A stretch of 64,000 bases of DNA from Glutamicibacter nicotianae (GTDB lineage Bacteria; Actinomycetota; Actinomycetes; Actinomycetales; Micrococcaceae), in the NCBI RefSeq assembly GCF_006539525.1, contig NZ_BJNE01000003.1, positions 1 through 64,000 of the forward strand, read 5' to 3'. The position numbers and the translations under genes are program-made. The notes below the pieces were generated by a model. It was not told the DNA's origin. It did not search any database and was given only the letters and a program-made list of their open reading frames with translations. Shown here piece after piece: positions 52,902-62,321 of the stretch (within the stretch, counting starts at the first letter, position 1; each line of letters starts with the position of its first letter).

Positions 52902-53897
52902 ATGAGCTTTGAACTACCGCCCCTTGAAGAATTGCTGGCGCATTCCCATGTTGTCCGCCTTCCGATGCGCGTGAAATTCCGCGGTGTCACCCAGCGCGAG
53001 GCCCTGCTGATCGAAGGGCCGGAAGGCTGGGGCGAATTCTCTGCCTTCACCGAGTACGGAGCTGCGGAAGCCGCACGATGGCTGGCCGCCGGAATCGAGG
53101 CCGCCTACCAGCCGTTCCCCGAACCGCTGCGCACCAGCATCCCGGTCAACGCCACCCTGCCAGCGGTTGCGGCGAAGGATGTAGGGGCGGTTCTTGAACG
53201 CTACGACGCGCCGCACACCATCAAGATCAAGGTGGCAGAACAGGGCCAAGGCCTCGACGAAGACCTGGCCCGCGTGGCTGAAACCCGGCGGCTCTACCCG
53301 CAGGCAGCGCTGCGCGTGGACGCCAATATGGGGTGGGATATCACCCAGGCGGTTTCCGCACTGAAAGCACTGAGCGAGTACGACCTGCAATACGCAGAGC
53401 AACCGGTGCCTGGCATTACCGGGCTGGCGGAAGTCCGCGAGCAACTGCGCAACGCCGGAAACCCGTTGAAGATCGCCGCAGATGAAGCGGTACGCAAGCA
53501 CACCGACCCCCTGGAAGTCTCGCGGTTAGGCGCGGCGGATCTGATGGTCATCAAGGCCCAGCCGCTGGGCGGCATCAGCGCTGTGCTGGACATTGCCAAG
53601 CACGCGGAACTGGATGTCGTCGTCTCCAGCGCACTGGATACCTCGGTAGGCCTGGCCCAAGCGGCGGCATTGGCCAGCGCACTGCCAGCATTGCCCTATG
53701 CCTGCGGCCTGTCTACCGGCACTTTATTCTCCGAAGACGTTTGTGCCGAGCCGTTGCTGGCTACCGCCGGATATTTGCCGGTGCGCCGCATTGAGCCGGA
53801 TCACCAGAAACTGGAGAGCCTGCGTCCAGAAGAGGCGCGCGTAGGCTGGTGGCGGCAGCGGCTGGAATCCTGCTATGCGGAACTGGCTAGGGAATAG
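52902..53897 (+). CDS. menC: o-Succinylbenzoate synthase
   Basis: Enolase-superfamily dehydratase making o-succinylbenzoate in menaquinone synthesis. 331 residues. The catalytic Lys is in TIKIKVAE (about 107-114), metal ligands in LRVDANMGWD (Asp, about 143), YAEQPVPG (Glu) and KIAADEAVR (Asp), and the second catalytic Lys in MVIKAQPLGG (about 216). SSALDTSVGL is the MenC substrate loop. Single gene, probably leaderless; far from menB-E-A but in the same region as menD and menF. Confidence 0.92.
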   Translation: MSFELPPLEELLAHSHVVRLPMRVKFRGVTQREALLIEGPEGWGEFSAFTEYGAAEAARWLAAGIEAAYQPFPEPLRTSIPVNATLPAVAAKDVGAVLERYDAPHTIKIKVAEQGQGLDEDLARVAETRRLYPQAALRVDANMGWDITQAVSALKALSEYDLQYAEQPVPGITGLAEVREQLRNAGNPLKIAADEAVRKHTDPLEVSRLGAADLMVIKAQPLGGISAVLDIAKHAELDVVVSSALDTSVGLAQAAALASALPALPYACGLSTGTLFSEDVCAEPLLATAGYLPVRRIEPDHQKLESLRPEEARVGWWRQRLESCYAELARE

Positions 53898-53924
53898 CAC
53901 TACTCAGGAATCTGTTTCCCTGCC

Positions 53925-53943
53925 GTTCACCTTTGCGTTGCAT
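53925..53943 (+). promoter_or_regulatory. Possible PHO-box-like repeat upstream of phoX
   Basis: GTTCACC (53925-53931) followed 12 bases later by GTTGCAT. Actinobacterial PhoP boxes are GTTCACC-type direct repeats spaced 11 bases, so this is at best a weak site. Confidence 0.25.
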
Positions 53944-54022
53944 TTAGAACACTTCCAAGTGAAAACCTCAGTTCGAGTCATTCCCCTGACGATGAGCCAC
54001 ATACTGAGGAAGTGAGCGGATC

Positions 54023-56116
54023 ATGAATCCAACCCGTACCCTTTTGCCAATGCTGGGCCACACCCGCGGCGGCCGTTCTGCAGCTACTTGCCACTTCAAG
54101 TGCGCTGACGCCTGCACCAAGCCGGATTGCAACACTTCGTCCAATGGCTACTTCAAGGACATCGCCGACAAGTCGATGTCCCGCCGCAGCATGCTGGGCC
54201 TGGGCGCCGTCGGCGCCTCGGCACTGGTCATCGGCCCGCAGCTCTTCGGCGCTGCTGACGCGACCGCGGCGCCACTGGTGCCAATGAAGCCAGGCAAGGG
54301 CGGGCACCTTTCGTTCGACGCCATTGAGCCGGTGTCGCGTTCGGTAGATACCGTTTCAGTTCCTGACGGCTATGACTGGAACGCCATCATCCGCTGGGGC
54401 GATCCGCTCTTCAAGAACACCCCGGCATTCGACGCCTCCAAGCAGTCGGCCCGCAAGCAGGCAGAGCAGTTCGGCTACAACTGCGACTACCTGGACATCA
54501 TCGTCGACAAGTACTCGGGCCGTACCGGCGTACTGGTGGCCAACCACGAATACACCAATGAAGACATGATGTTCGACGCTGCCTGGTTCCAAGCGAACAA
54601 GGACGAAGCCCGCAAGATCGCGATGAACGCCCATGGCTTCTCGGTCGTCGAGGTCAAGCGCAAGAAGAACGACAAGAAGTGGAGCTACGTGCAGGGTGGC
54701 GAGCGCAACCGCCGCATCACCGCCAGCACCGAATTCCTGGTCGACGGCCCAGCGGCAGGCAGCGACCTGCTCAAGACCGCTGCTGACCCAACCGGAACCA
54801 AGGTCCTTGGCACCCTGAACAACTGCGCCGGCGGCACCACCCCGTGGGGCACCGTGCTCTCCGGCGAAGAGAACTTCGACCAGTACTTCCGCGGCAAGGG
54901 CACCGCTCAGGAAGCCCGCTACGGCATCGGCACCGGCGCGACCGACCGCGGCTGGGAAGACATCGACCCGCGCTTCGGCCTGCACAACGACGGCTACGAG
55001 AACGAGGCCAACCGCTTCGGCTGGGTCGTCGAAATCGATCCGCAGGATCCAACCTCCACCCCGGTCAAGCACACCAACCTGGGCCGCTTCAAGCACGAAG
55101 GCGCCAACGTGCGCATCGCCAAGAACGGCAAGGTCGTTGCCTACTCCGGCGACGACTCGCGCTTCGAATACCTGTACAAGTTCGTCTCGAAGAACACCTA
55201 TTCCAAGCACGATCGCAAGCACAACATGGGCTTGCTCTCCGAAGGCGACCTGTACGTTGCGAAGTTCGAAGGCAACTCGCCAGCAAGCGAAATCGACGGC
55301 AGCGGCACTGTGCCGTCCGATGGCGCCTTCGACGGCATGGGTACCTGGCTGCCGCTGGTGAAGAACGGCGAATCCAAAGTCGATGGCATGAGCATCGACG
55401 AGGTTCTGGTCTACAGCCGACTAGCAGCTGACAAGGTCGGGGCCACCAAGCTGGACCGCCCGGAAGATGTCGAGCCGAGCCCGGTCTCCGGCAAGGTCTA
55501 CGTGGCGCTGACCAACAACACCGACCGCGGCAAGGACGGCAAGGAAGGCGCCACCGAAGTCAGCCCGCGCGTCCGCAACCGCGACGGCCACGTACTGGAA
55601 ATCACCGAGGCCGGAAACGACGCCACCGCGGCGAAGTTCACCTGGAACATCCTGCTGGTAGCCGGCGACCCCAATGTGAACGGATCGACCTACTTCTCCG
55701 GCTACCCAGCCGACAAGGTCTCGCCAATCTCCTGCCCGGATAACCTGGCCTTCGACTCCAAGGGCAACCTGTGGATCTCCACCGACGGCGCACCCGGCAC
55801 CATCGGCTACTCCGATGCACTGCACAAGGTCACCCTGACCGGCAAGGACCGCGGCCGCGTCGAGCAGTTCCTGGCCGTGCCAACCGGCGCAGAGACCTGC
55901 GGCCCGCTGATCCATGACAAGGACAACTCGGTCTTCGTTGCCGTGCAGCACCCGGGCGAAGGCGGCAGCTTCGCCAGCCCTACCTCGCTGTTCCCGGATT
56001 TCGTGAAGAACGCGGCAGATGCAGGCAAGGGCCAGTTCTACGGTCCACGCCCATCGGTAGTCCAGGTCTTCAAGGAAGACTCGAAGCCGGGCAAGGGCAA
56101 AGGCCGCAACAAGTAG
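54023..56116 (+). CDS. phoX: PhoX-type alkaline phosphatase, Tat-exported
   Basis: Large calcium-iron alkaline phosphatase family protein (DUF839), 697 residues. A long N region precedes a twin-arginine signal (SRRSMLGLGAVGA, about residues 53-65), so it is exported folded. The N-terminal region before it contains Cys clusters (CHFKCADACTKPDC), common in actinobacterial PhoX. Catalytic-domain motifs include NCAGGTTPWGTVLSGEENFD (about 270-289), GWVVEIDPQDPTS and CPDNLAFDSKGNLWISTDG. It frees phosphate outside the cell. Monocistronic; strong hairpin follows. Confidence 0.9.
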   Translation: MNPTRTLLPMLGHTRGGRSAATCHFKCADACTKPDCNTSSNGYFKDIADKSMSRRSMLGLGAVGASALVIGPQLFGAADATAAPLVPMKPGKGGHLSFDAIEPVSRSVDTVSVPDGYDWNAIIRWGDPLFKNTPAFDASKQSARKQAEQFGYNCDYLDIIVDKYSGRTGVLVANHEYTNEDMMFDAAWFQANKDEARKIAMNAHGFSVVEVKRKKNDKKWSYVQGGERNRRITASTEFLVDGPAAGSDLLKTAADPTGTKVLGTLNNCAGGTTPWGTVLSGEENFDQYFRGKGTAQEARYGIGTGATDRGWEDIDPRFGLHNDGYENEANRFGWVVEIDPQDPTSTPVKHTNLGRFKHEGANVRIAKNGKVVAYSGDDSRFEYLYKFVSKNTYSKHDRKHNMGLLSEGDLYVAKFEGNSPASEIDGSGTVPSDGAFDGMGTWLPLVKNGESKVDGMSIDEVLVYSRLAADKVGATKLDRPEDVEPSPVSGKVYVALTNNTDRGKDGKEGATEVSPRVRNRDGHVLEITEAGNDATAAKFTWNILLVAGDPNVNGSTYFSGYPADKVSPISCPDNLAFDSKGNLWISTDGAPGTIGYSDALHKVTLTGKDRGRVEQFLAVPTGAETCGPLIHDKDNSVFVAVQHPGEGGSFASPTSLFPDFVKNAADAGKGQFYGPRPSVVQVFKEDSKPGKGKGRNK

Positions 56117-56135
56117 ACGCAGCCAGCCCGAGCCC

Positions 56136-56181
56136 CCAGGGCGCCGGCAGGATCCATCAGAGGATCCTGCCGGCGCCCTGG
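56136..56181 (+). terminator. Hairpin after phoX
   Basis: Perfect 20-bp stem (56136-56155 with 56162-56181), 6-base loop, no T-run. Confidence 0.65.
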
Positions 56182-56265
56182 CGCACTCCAAATCGGTTCT
56201 CCGGCAGCCCAAGGCATAGACTTGGATAATTGCCTTCAGCTATGGAATCTAAGGAGTCATGCCGC

Positions 56266-57963
56266 GTGGGAATGCAGCAACCTGACGAGCAACGCGCCAT
56301 CACCACCGCTCGCCACGTACTCTCCGCAGTGATCCGCGCGGGAATCAGGGATCTGGTGATTTCTCCCGGTTCACGCAGCGCCCCATTGGCCTACGCCGCG
56401 GCCGAGGCGGAGGCTGCCGGGATCCTGGATATCCACGTGCGCATCGATGAACGCTCTGCCGCCTTCATGGCCCTGGGCCTGGCCCAAGGCACCGGGCGGC
56501 CGGCAGCAGTGGCCGCCACCAGTGGCTCTGCCGTCGGGCAGATGCTGCCGGCGGTGATGGAAGCCAACCATACCGCGACACCGCTGCTGGTTCTTTCTGC
56601 TGATCGCCCCGATGAATTGCACGGCACCGGGGCAAGCCAGAGCACCCGCCAGAAAAACCTCTTTGGCGAGCACGTGCGCCTGGCGGCCAATGTTCCTGCC
56701 GGTGCTGACCCGCAGCATGAACTCGCACAGGCCTTGGCTGCCTTGGCCGGCAACGAGCAGGATCCGGCCGGCCCGGTCCAATTGAACCTGCAGTTCCGGG
56801 ATCCGCTGACTCCAGCACCCCAGGAGCGCATCGAGGAACAACGCTGGACTGCGATTGAACCCGGGCAATGGCCGGCACCGCGCCAGCCGGATATGTCGAC
56901 CCTGCCCGTCCAGCAGCTCAAGCCACGCCGGAGCGTGGTCGTCGCCGGGCATGGGTCTGGCGAGGAGGCGCAGCAATTCGCCCAGGACCTGGGGTTGCCA
57001 TTGTTCGCCGAGCCATCGTCCAACGCACGTTTCTCGGCCAATGCCATAGGCCACTACCGCCCGCTGATCACCGTGGGCCTTGAGCGCATTGAACGCGTGG
57101 TGCTCTTCGGCCGCCCGACCCTGAGCCGCCCGGTGGGCAAGCTGCTAGCCGACCCGGCAATCGAATCGGTGATCTGGCAGCCGGTGCCGGTGGCATGGTA
57201 TGAGCAGGGCCGGCGACGCGAGACCCCGGTCAGCTCGTGGAACGAACTGCAGGAATTCGCCGGCTCTGGTGCACCGGGCTGGCTCGAAGCGTGGCAGCAG
57301 CTCGATACCCAAGCCTTGTCGGTGCGCCAGGATCTGGGCCGGGAGTCGGCGGCCAATGGGACAGATGTCGCCGAGGCCATCTGGGAGCACGCACCGGAAG
57401 TGCTCCTGCTCGGCTCTTCGAACATCGTCCGCGATTTCGACTTGGCGGCCCGCCCGGCACCAGCACGAACCATGACCGTGCACGCCAATCGCGGCCTGGC
57501 CGGAATCGATGGAACCATCGCCACCGCCCTGGGCCTGGCCCAGGGCAGCAAGCGTCCGACACTGGCGGTGATGGGGGACATCACCTTCGCCCATGACGCC
57601 AGCTCGCTGTCCTGGACTCCGGGTGAAGAACAGCCCGTGGTGGACATCGTGGTCTACAACGATGGGGGAGGAGCAATCTTCTCCACCTTGGAGCACGGTG
57701 AAGTAGATGGTTCGGGCCGCTACGCCAATGCGGTGGAACGGCTCTTTGCCACCCCGCAGCGGCTGAGCCTGCCTGCGCTCGCCGAAGCCTATGGGTGGCA
57801 GTACGCCAAAGCAGAAACCAAGGAAGAGCTTGGCGCCGTTCTGGCCGCACGGCGCACGGCAAACCTGCGGCTGATTGAAGTGCCGGCCTCGCGCAGCAAC
57901 CTGCGCGCCGAGACGCTTGAGCTGAACCAGGCCATCGGGCAGCTGTCCTGGCCAACCCCCTGA
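56266..57963 (+). CDS. menD: SEPHCHC synthase MenD
   Basis: Thiamine diphosphate enzyme joining 2-oxoglutarate and isochorismate, first committed step of menaquinone synthesis. 565 residues from GTG 56266. N-terminal motif ISPGSRSAPLAYA (about residues 30-42), catalytic Glu in HVRIDERSAAF (about 60-70), and the ThDP-binding motif GDITFAHDASSL (about 436-447) with VVYNDGGGAIF. GTG 56266 is set by AAGGAG (56251-56256) 9 bases upstream; an in-frame ATG at 56242 has no ribosome site. Terminator shared with the convergent ABC operon. Confidence 0.93.
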   Translation: MGMQQPDEQRAITTARHVLSAVIRAGIRDLVISPGSRSAPLAYAAAEAEAAGILDIHVRIDERSAAFMALGLAQGTGRPAAVAATSGSAVGQMLPAVMEANHTATPLLVLSADRPDELHGTGASQSTRQKNLFGEHVRLAANVPAGADPQHELAQALAALAGNEQDPAGPVQLNLQFRDPLTPAPQERIEEQRWTAIEPGQWPAPRQPDMSTLPVQQLKPRRSVVVAGHGSGEEAQQFAQDLGLPLFAEPSSNARFSANAIGHYRPLITVGLERIERVVLFGRPTLSRPVGKLLADPAIESVIWQPVPVAWYEQGRRRETPVSSWNELQEFAGSGAPGWLEAWQQLDTQALSVRQDLGRESAANGTDVAEAIWEHAPEVLLLGSSNIVRDFDLAARPAPARTMTVHANRGLAGIDGTIATALGLAQGSKRPTLAVMGDITFAHDASSLSWTPGEEQPVVDIVVYNDGGGAIFSTLEHGEVDGSGRYANAVERLFATPQRLSLPALAEAYGWQYAKAETKEELGAVLAARRTANLRLIEVPASRSNLRAETLELNQAIGQLSWPTP

Positions 57964-57982
57964 AGGCCGCTGCGAGGCAAAA

Positions 57983-58033
57983 AGGAATCCCCTGCGCTGC
58001 CAGTACATTTCACTGGCAACGCAGGGGATTCCT
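57983..58033. terminator. Bidirectional terminator, menD and ABC operon
   Basis: Stem AGGAATCCCCTGCG (57983-57996) with CGCAGGGGATTCCT (58020-58033), extended by an inner GCCAGT/ACTGGC pair. Confidence 0.82.
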
Positions 58034-58048
58034 GATGCGCTGTGGTGC

Positions 58049-58831
58049 TTAGATGTCGACGTGCGTCGGATCGAGCACGCGGCGCAGGAAGTCCTGCGTA
58101 CGCGGCTGCTGCGGATTGCCGATGACATCCGCTGCCTTGCCTTCTTCCACCACGACCCCGCCGTCCATGAAGAACACCCGGTCTGCAACTTCCTTGGCGA
58201 ATGCCATCTCGTGGGTGACCACGAGCATGGTCATGCCCGCCTGGGCCAGGTTCTTCATGATGGACAGCACCTCGCCTACGGTTTCCGGGTCCAACGCACT
58301 GGTTGGCTCATCGAAAAGCATCAGGGTCGGTTCCATGGACAGCGCGCGTGCGATGGCTACGCGCTGCTGCTGGCCGCCGGAAAGCTGATCGGGGTAGCGG
58401 TCGCCGAAGTCGCCCAGCCCTACGCGTTCCAGGTGGCCCAAGGCGATTTTCTCCGCCTCGGCCTTCTTGCGCTTGAGCACCTTGATAGGCGAAATGGTGC
58501 AGTTCTCCAGCACCGTCAGGTGCGGGAACAGGTTGAACTGCTGGAAGACCATGCCCACTTGCTGGCGCATCTTGTCCAGGTTCACATCGGGATCGGTGGC
58601 GTTGAAGCCGCCGACCATGATGGTGCCGCCATTCGGCTGCTCCAGCAGGTTCACGCAGCGCAGCAGGGTGGACTTTCCCGAGCCGGAAGGACCGATCAGG
58701 CAGACCACCTCGCCCGGAGCAACATTCAGGTCAATGCCCTTGAGCACTTCGTTGCTGCCGTAGGCCTTGCGCAGTCCGGTGATTTCCACGCCCGAAGCAT
58801 GGACTGAAAGCTTATTGGTGTCGCTCGACAT
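58049..58831 (-). CDS. Polar amino-acid ABC transporter ATPase (second system)
   Basis: ATP-binding subunit of 260 residues: Walker [10 protein letters not shown] (about 47-55), Q-loop [11 protein letters not shown], signature LSGGQQQR (about 151-158), Walker [15 protein letters not shown] and VTHEMAF. Last gene of a minus-strand unit binding protein-permease-ATPase; 13 bases after the permease gene. AGGACCTGG lies before the ATG. Confidence 0.92.
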   Translation of the reverse strand: MSSDTNKLSVHASGVEITGLRKAYGSNEVLKGIDLNVAPGEVVCLIGPSGSGKSTLLRCVNLLEQPNGGTIMVGGFNATDPDVNLDKMRQQVGMVFQQFNLFPHLTVLENCTISPIKVLKRKKAEAEKIALGHLERVGLGDFGDRYPDQLSGGQQQRVAIARALSMEPTLMLFDEPTSALDPETVGEVLSIMKNLAQAGMTMLVVTHEMAFAKEVADRVFFMDGGVVVEEGKAADVIGNPQQPRTQDFLRRVLDPTHVDI

Positions 58832-58844
58832 TTCCAGGTCCTCT

Positions 58845-59636
58845 CTATCGCTTGGTCTTTGCGGCGCGGGATTCGAACTTGCGGGCCACCAAGCTCAGCG
58901 GGATGGTGATCACCAAGTAGAACAGGCCGGCGACAACCAGCGGGGTGATGCCGGCATCGATTTGCGAGATGCCGTCGCGGCCGAACTTGGTCATTTCGTA
59001 CTGGGCCATCGAAGCACCGAGGATGAAGGCCAAGGAGGTGTCCTTGGTCAGCAGGATGATTTCGTTGGTCATCGGCGGCAAGACGATCTTGAAGGCCTGC
59101 GGGATCACGATGGTGACCATGGCGCGCCATGCTGGCATGCCCAGTGAACGAGCGGCTTCGGTCTGCCCCTTGGGCACTGCCTGCAAGCCTGCACGCAGGG
59201 TTTCTGCAATGTAGGCTGCCGAGACCAAGCCTAGGGCGCACATGACGTTGACCGGCTGCGGCCACTGTGTTCCAAAGGCCTGCGGCAAGCCGAAGCCGAA
59301 GGCCAAGAGCACCAGGATTGCCGGGATGCCGCGGAAGAATTCAATGAATGCGGTGGCGAACCAGCGGTAGGGCGCAAATGACGCCATTTTCATCAGTGCC
59401 AGAAGCAGGCCAAGGACCAAGCCGAAGGCGAAGGAAATGATGGTGTAGAAGATGGTGTTCTTCAGGCCGACCAGGATCATGCCTGGGAACATTGGCCCCA
59501 GCTTGTCGAAGGAGAAGAAGGCGTAGACTGCCTTGTCCCAGTCGACTGCCAAGACCAATGCGATGATCGCGATGATGAAGATGGCGATCTGGATGGTCTT
59601 GCTCATGCGGGCGCGCTGACGGGTGGTCATTGCCAT
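58845..59636 (-). CDS. Polar amino-acid ABC transporter permease
   Basis: HisM-type membrane subunit, 263 residues with about five segments after a short basic N terminus ([10 protein letters not shown]). The EAA loop [23 protein letters not shown] (near residues 161-182) contacts the ATPase. [14 protein letters not shown] is the typical preceding helix. No fused binding domain here, unlike the 38.6-kb system. Confidence 0.9.
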   Translation of the reverse strand: MAMTTRQRARMSKTIQIAIFIIAIIALVLAVDWDKAVYAFFSFDKLGPMFPGMILVGLKNTIFYTIISFAFGLVLGLLLALMKMASFAPYRWFATAFIEFFRGIPAILVLLAFGFGLPQAFGTQWPQPVNVMCALGLVSAAYIAETLRAGLQAVPKGQTEAARSLGMPAWRAMVTIVIPQAFKIVLPPMTNEIILLTKDTSLAFILGASMAQYEMTKFGRDGISQIDAGITPLVVAGLFYLVITIPLSLVARKFESRAAKTKR

Positions 59637-59658
59637 GCTTGATTACCTCTCATGCAGG

Positions 59659-59708
59659 AAGCGGAGGCAGGGCTGCCAACCTGTGGGCGCAGCCCGATGC
59701 CCCCGCTT
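59659..59708 (-). terminator. Intercistronic hairpin in ABC operon
   Basis: In the 99-bp gap between binding-protein and permease genes, AAGCGGGGGCATCGGGCTGC-type and GCAGCCCTGCCTCCGCTT arms pair with bulges. Such hairpins usually stabilise or partly terminate the binding-protein mRNA. Confidence 0.5.
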
Positions 59709-59735
59709 GCCTTGAAATCAGATGATGCTCGAGAA

Positions 59736-60524
59736 TTACTTCTCGCCGAACCACTTCACGGTCAGTTCTTCCATGGTTCCTGCATCGGTCAAGCGCTTGA
59801 GGGTGCCGTTGACCAATTCCAAGGTCTTTGGCTGGTCCTTTGGAACTGCAACGCCCAGCTGCTCGCCGGTCTTGAAGTCGGCAACAACGCTGAAGCCTTC
59901 TTTGTCCTTGATGGAGTAGCCGAGTACCGACTGGTTGCCCAGCAGCGCGTCGACCTGGCCAGCCAGCAGTGCCTGGGTCTGCAAGCCGGCATCCTCGAAG
60001 CCTACGATGTTGGTCAGGCCCTGTTCCTTGGCGTACTTCTCACCGGTGGTCGCCTGCTGGACGCCGACCTTCTTGTCCTTGGCGGATTCAAGATCCTTGA
60101 TGCCTGAACCGTCTGCCGAAATCAGCACCAGGTCGTCATCCATGTACGGGGTGGAGAAATTCATCTTGGCCGAACGCTCTTCGGTGATCGAGATGGAGGA
60201 GATCGCTATATCGCACTGGGTGTTGAACAGGCCGGATTCGATGGAGTCGAAGCTGGCGTCGATGACGTTCAGATCCAGTTCTGCATCCTTGGCAATCTCA
60301 GCTGCGATGTCCATGTCGAATCCGACGTTCTTGCCATCCTTGACGAACTCGAATGGCTCGTAAGGAATATCTGAGCAAATGGTGAGCTTGCCTTCGTTCA
60401 GCGGGAATGAACCAGCTTCGGCTTCACCTTCAGAACCGGAGCCGGAACCGCAGGCGGTGAGCGCCAGCAGTGCAACGGAGGTGACAGCAACTGCGGAGGC
60501 GAACTTCTTCTTGAGACTACGCAT
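59736..60524 (-). CDS. Amino-acid-binding lipoprotein (family 3)
   Basis: Extracytoplasmic solute-binding lipoprotein, 262 residues from ATG 60524. Signal peptide with lipobox LTAC (Cys near residue 24), then a family 3 domain starting LTICSDIPYEPFEF...GFDMDIAAEIA and including ISSISITEERS with the ligand-binding Thr/Arg region. Polar amino acid is the likely ligand. First gene of the unit; a 13-codon longer start exists but the signal peptide sets ATG 60524. Confidence 0.9.
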   Translation of the reverse strand: MRSLKKKFASAVAVTSVALLALTACGSGSGSEGEAEAGSFPLNEGKLTICSDIPYEPFEFVKDGKNVGFDMDIAAEIAKDAELDLNVIDASFDSIESGLFNTQCDIAISSISITEERSAKMNFSTPYMDDDLVLISADGSGIKDLESAKDKKVGVQQATTGEKYAKEQGLTNIVGFEDAGLQTQALLAGQVDALLGNQSVLGYSIKDKEGFSVVADFKTGEQLGVAVPKDQPKTLELVNGTLKRLTDAGTMEELTVKWFGEK

Positions 60525-60691
60525 AGGATCAGAACCTACTTTCGGGTAATGCGAGTGGATCATTGCGTAGCCATAATCATAACCACGCCAGCCCTAGGCT
60601 GAGATTCACCTCACACATGACGCGCCGAGAGTAAGGATTGTTTATGCTTAACCGGGTGCTACCCGGCCGCCTTCCCTTGTGCGGACTGGGC

Positions 60692-62029
60692 CTACTCGGC
60701 GCCCAAGGCTTGGCGCATGGGACGCATCTTGGCCCACGACTCGGCTAATTCATCTTCCGGCACCGAGCCGGGGACAATGCCGCAGCCGGCGTACAGGCGC
60801 ATCAGCTTTTCGTCTTCCAGGATTCCGCCGCGCAAGGCGATGCCGAATTCGCCATCTCCACGGCTGTCAACCCAGCCGACCGGACCTGCATACGGGCCGC
60901 GGTCCATTCCTTCCAGTTCGCGCAAGAGCACGCCGGCCTTCTTGGTCGGGGTGCCGCATACGGCTGCGGTCGGATGGAAGATCTCGGCAACATCCAGTGC
61001 GGTAGGCAGGGTGCCGGCGGCATCTGCGCGCAACTGGGCACGGACGTCGCTGGCCAAATGCCACACATTGGGAAGCTGGAGAATGAATGGTTCCTCCGGG
61101 GCATTCATGCCGTGCGAAATGGGATTCAAGGACGCGGTGAGCGAATCGATGGCCAGCTGGTGCTCATTGCGCTGCTTCGGATCCTCAAAGAGGTTGCGGT
61201 GCGCGAAGTCGGGATCCTCGGCACCAGCGGCAGCGCGGTCCAGGGTTCCGGCCAAGACGCGGGCCTCGGCCAAGCCGCCGGTCACGCGCACCAGCATCTC
61301 CGGGGTGGCGCCTACCAAGCCGTCAACAGAATAGGTCCAGCAATTGCCATACTGCTCGGTTAGCGCATCGACGATGCGGGCCAAGTTGATCGGGGTGGAA
61401 CTATGCGCCAACACGTCACGGGCCAGCACCAGTTTGGAGATTCCGCGTTCCTCGAAATGGCCCAGCGCATGGTCCACGGCTTCAAGGTAGGAACCGGCGG
61501 TCAGTTGTCCGCTGGTCAGCTCGATGCTGCCCGTTTCGGCTGCCGGCAAGGATGCATCTGCCATCGCTGATTCGGCGCGTGCCAGGGCCTGCTGGTAGGT
61601 CAGTCCGTTAAGTTCCTCGGCGCTGCCGGTAACGGTGATCCATGACTTCTCCTCATCGCGGCCGATAACCACCTGGGGGATGACCATGCGCGATTCGAAA
61701 ACGCTGGTGAAGGAAAATGCGAAAGAGCCAAAAGACACCAGGCCGCTGCCCGGGCGGGAGATCGGGTCGATGATCCGAGCCTGCTCGATGACCTGTGCGA
61801 ACCATGCGCGTGCACGCGCAAAGCGCTCTTCACCGTGCGTGTGCAGGCGGGCGGCAGTGCCGAAGCCGACCAAGCCGTGGCCGTTGCGGGTCCATACCAG
61901 GCTTCGGTGACGCAATGAGTCGGCCAGCAGTGTTTCGGGGGCATCGAGGTATTCGAAGGTGATGCTGGTGAGAACAGGAGCCGACGGCTGATGAGCGCTG
62001 GCGCTAAGAACGGGCGAATCTGCAGACAT
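60692..62029 (-). CDS. menF: Isochorismate synthase
   Basis: Chorismate-utilising enzyme supplying isochorismate to MenD. 445 residues from ATG 62029. The C-terminal domain carries the family signatures: ISKLVLARDVLAHS (about residue 198), RNLFEDPKQRNEHQLAIDSL with catalytic Glu (about 275), and GYAGC-like MRLYAGCGIVPGSVPEDELAESWAKM at the end with the Mg-binding Glu. No siderophore gene is nearby, so the menaquinone role is preferred. The reading frame runs 20 codons further upstream without support. Confidence 0.9.
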   Translation of the reverse strand: MSADSPVLSASAHQPSAPVLTSITFEYLDAPETLLADSLRHRSLVWTRNGHGLVGFGTAARLHTHGEERFARARAWFAQVIEQARIIDPISRPGSGLVSFGSFAFSFTSVFESRMVIPQVVIGRDEEKSWITVTGSAEELNGLTYQQALARAESAMADASLPAAETGSIELTSGQLTAGSYLEAVDHALGHFEERGISKLVLARDVLAHSSTPINLARIVDALTEQYGNCWTYSVDGLVGATPEMLVRVTGGLAEARVLAGTLDRAAAGAEDPDFAHRNLFEDPKQRNEHQLAIDSLTASLNPISHGMNAPEEPFILQLPNVWHLASDVRAQLRADAAGTLPTALDVAEIFHPTAAVCGTPTKKAGVLLRELEGMDRGPYAGPVGWVDSRGDGEFGIALRGGILEDEKLMRLYAGCGIVPGSVPEDELAESWAKMRPMRQALGAE

Positions 62030-62033
62030 GATA

Positions 62034-62044
62034 AGGCTAAGCCT
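62034..62044. promoter_or_regulatory. Palindrome at menF start
   Basis: AGGCT-A-AGCCT, 5-1-5 perfect repeat directly before the menF ATG. On the minus strand it includes TAGGCT, a possible -10 that would give an almost leaderless mRNA. It weakly resembles half-sites of DtxR/IdeR boxes, but does not fit the 19-bp consensus. Confidence 0.3.
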
Positions 62045-62226
62045 ACCGCGCAATGCCGGGGAAAAAGGCTTGCGGGTGTCCGTGGTCACCCCTGTGAGAT
62101 CGGCCGAGTCGGGTGAGAAGTGCAGGGGGAACCCGGTAAACTCTAAATCGACCTCTCAGGTCGCTGGTACCAGACCGGTAGGCCCGGCTCCGGCCATGCC
62201 AGCAATATTCAGTGGAAAGCATCGGC

Positions 62227-62232
62227 TAGAGT
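62227..62232 (+). promoter_or_regulatory. Leaderless -10 element upstream of polyprenyl synthase
   Basis: TAGAGT lies 6 bases before an ATG at 62239, which opens a short ORF in front of the polyprenyl synthase gene. Confidence 0.45.
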
Positions 62233-62238
62233 GAAGAG

Positions 62239-62310
62239 ATGTTTGCGTGCATCTTGCAGGCAAGATTGCCTTCGCACACCGCGATGGCCAACCCGATGAA
62301 AGATAAGTAA
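62239..62310 (+). CDS. Short leader ORF (23 codons)
   Basis: ATG placed 6 bases after a TAGAGT box, as in leaderless mRNAs; encodes MFACILQARLPS...NPMKDK and stops 11 bases before the GTG of the polyprenyl synthase gene. It contains the short inverted repeat ATCTTGC/GCAAGAT. If transcription starts at this ATG, ribosomes would translate the leader first and reinitiate on the synthase. No homology recognised. Confidence 0.35.
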   Translation: MFACILQARLPSHTAMANPMKDK

Positions 62311-62321
62311 GCCGTAGAACA

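Noticed and set aside
53960-53990. tRNA T-loop-like GTTCGAGTC upstream of phoX
   Set aside because: Flanking bases cannot form the T stem and no acceptor or anticodon arm is found.
62030-62048. Iron-box (DtxR/IdeR) at menF
   Set aside because: The AGGCTAAGCCT palindrome lacks the 19-bp spacing of the iron-box consensus, and no siderophore genes are near.
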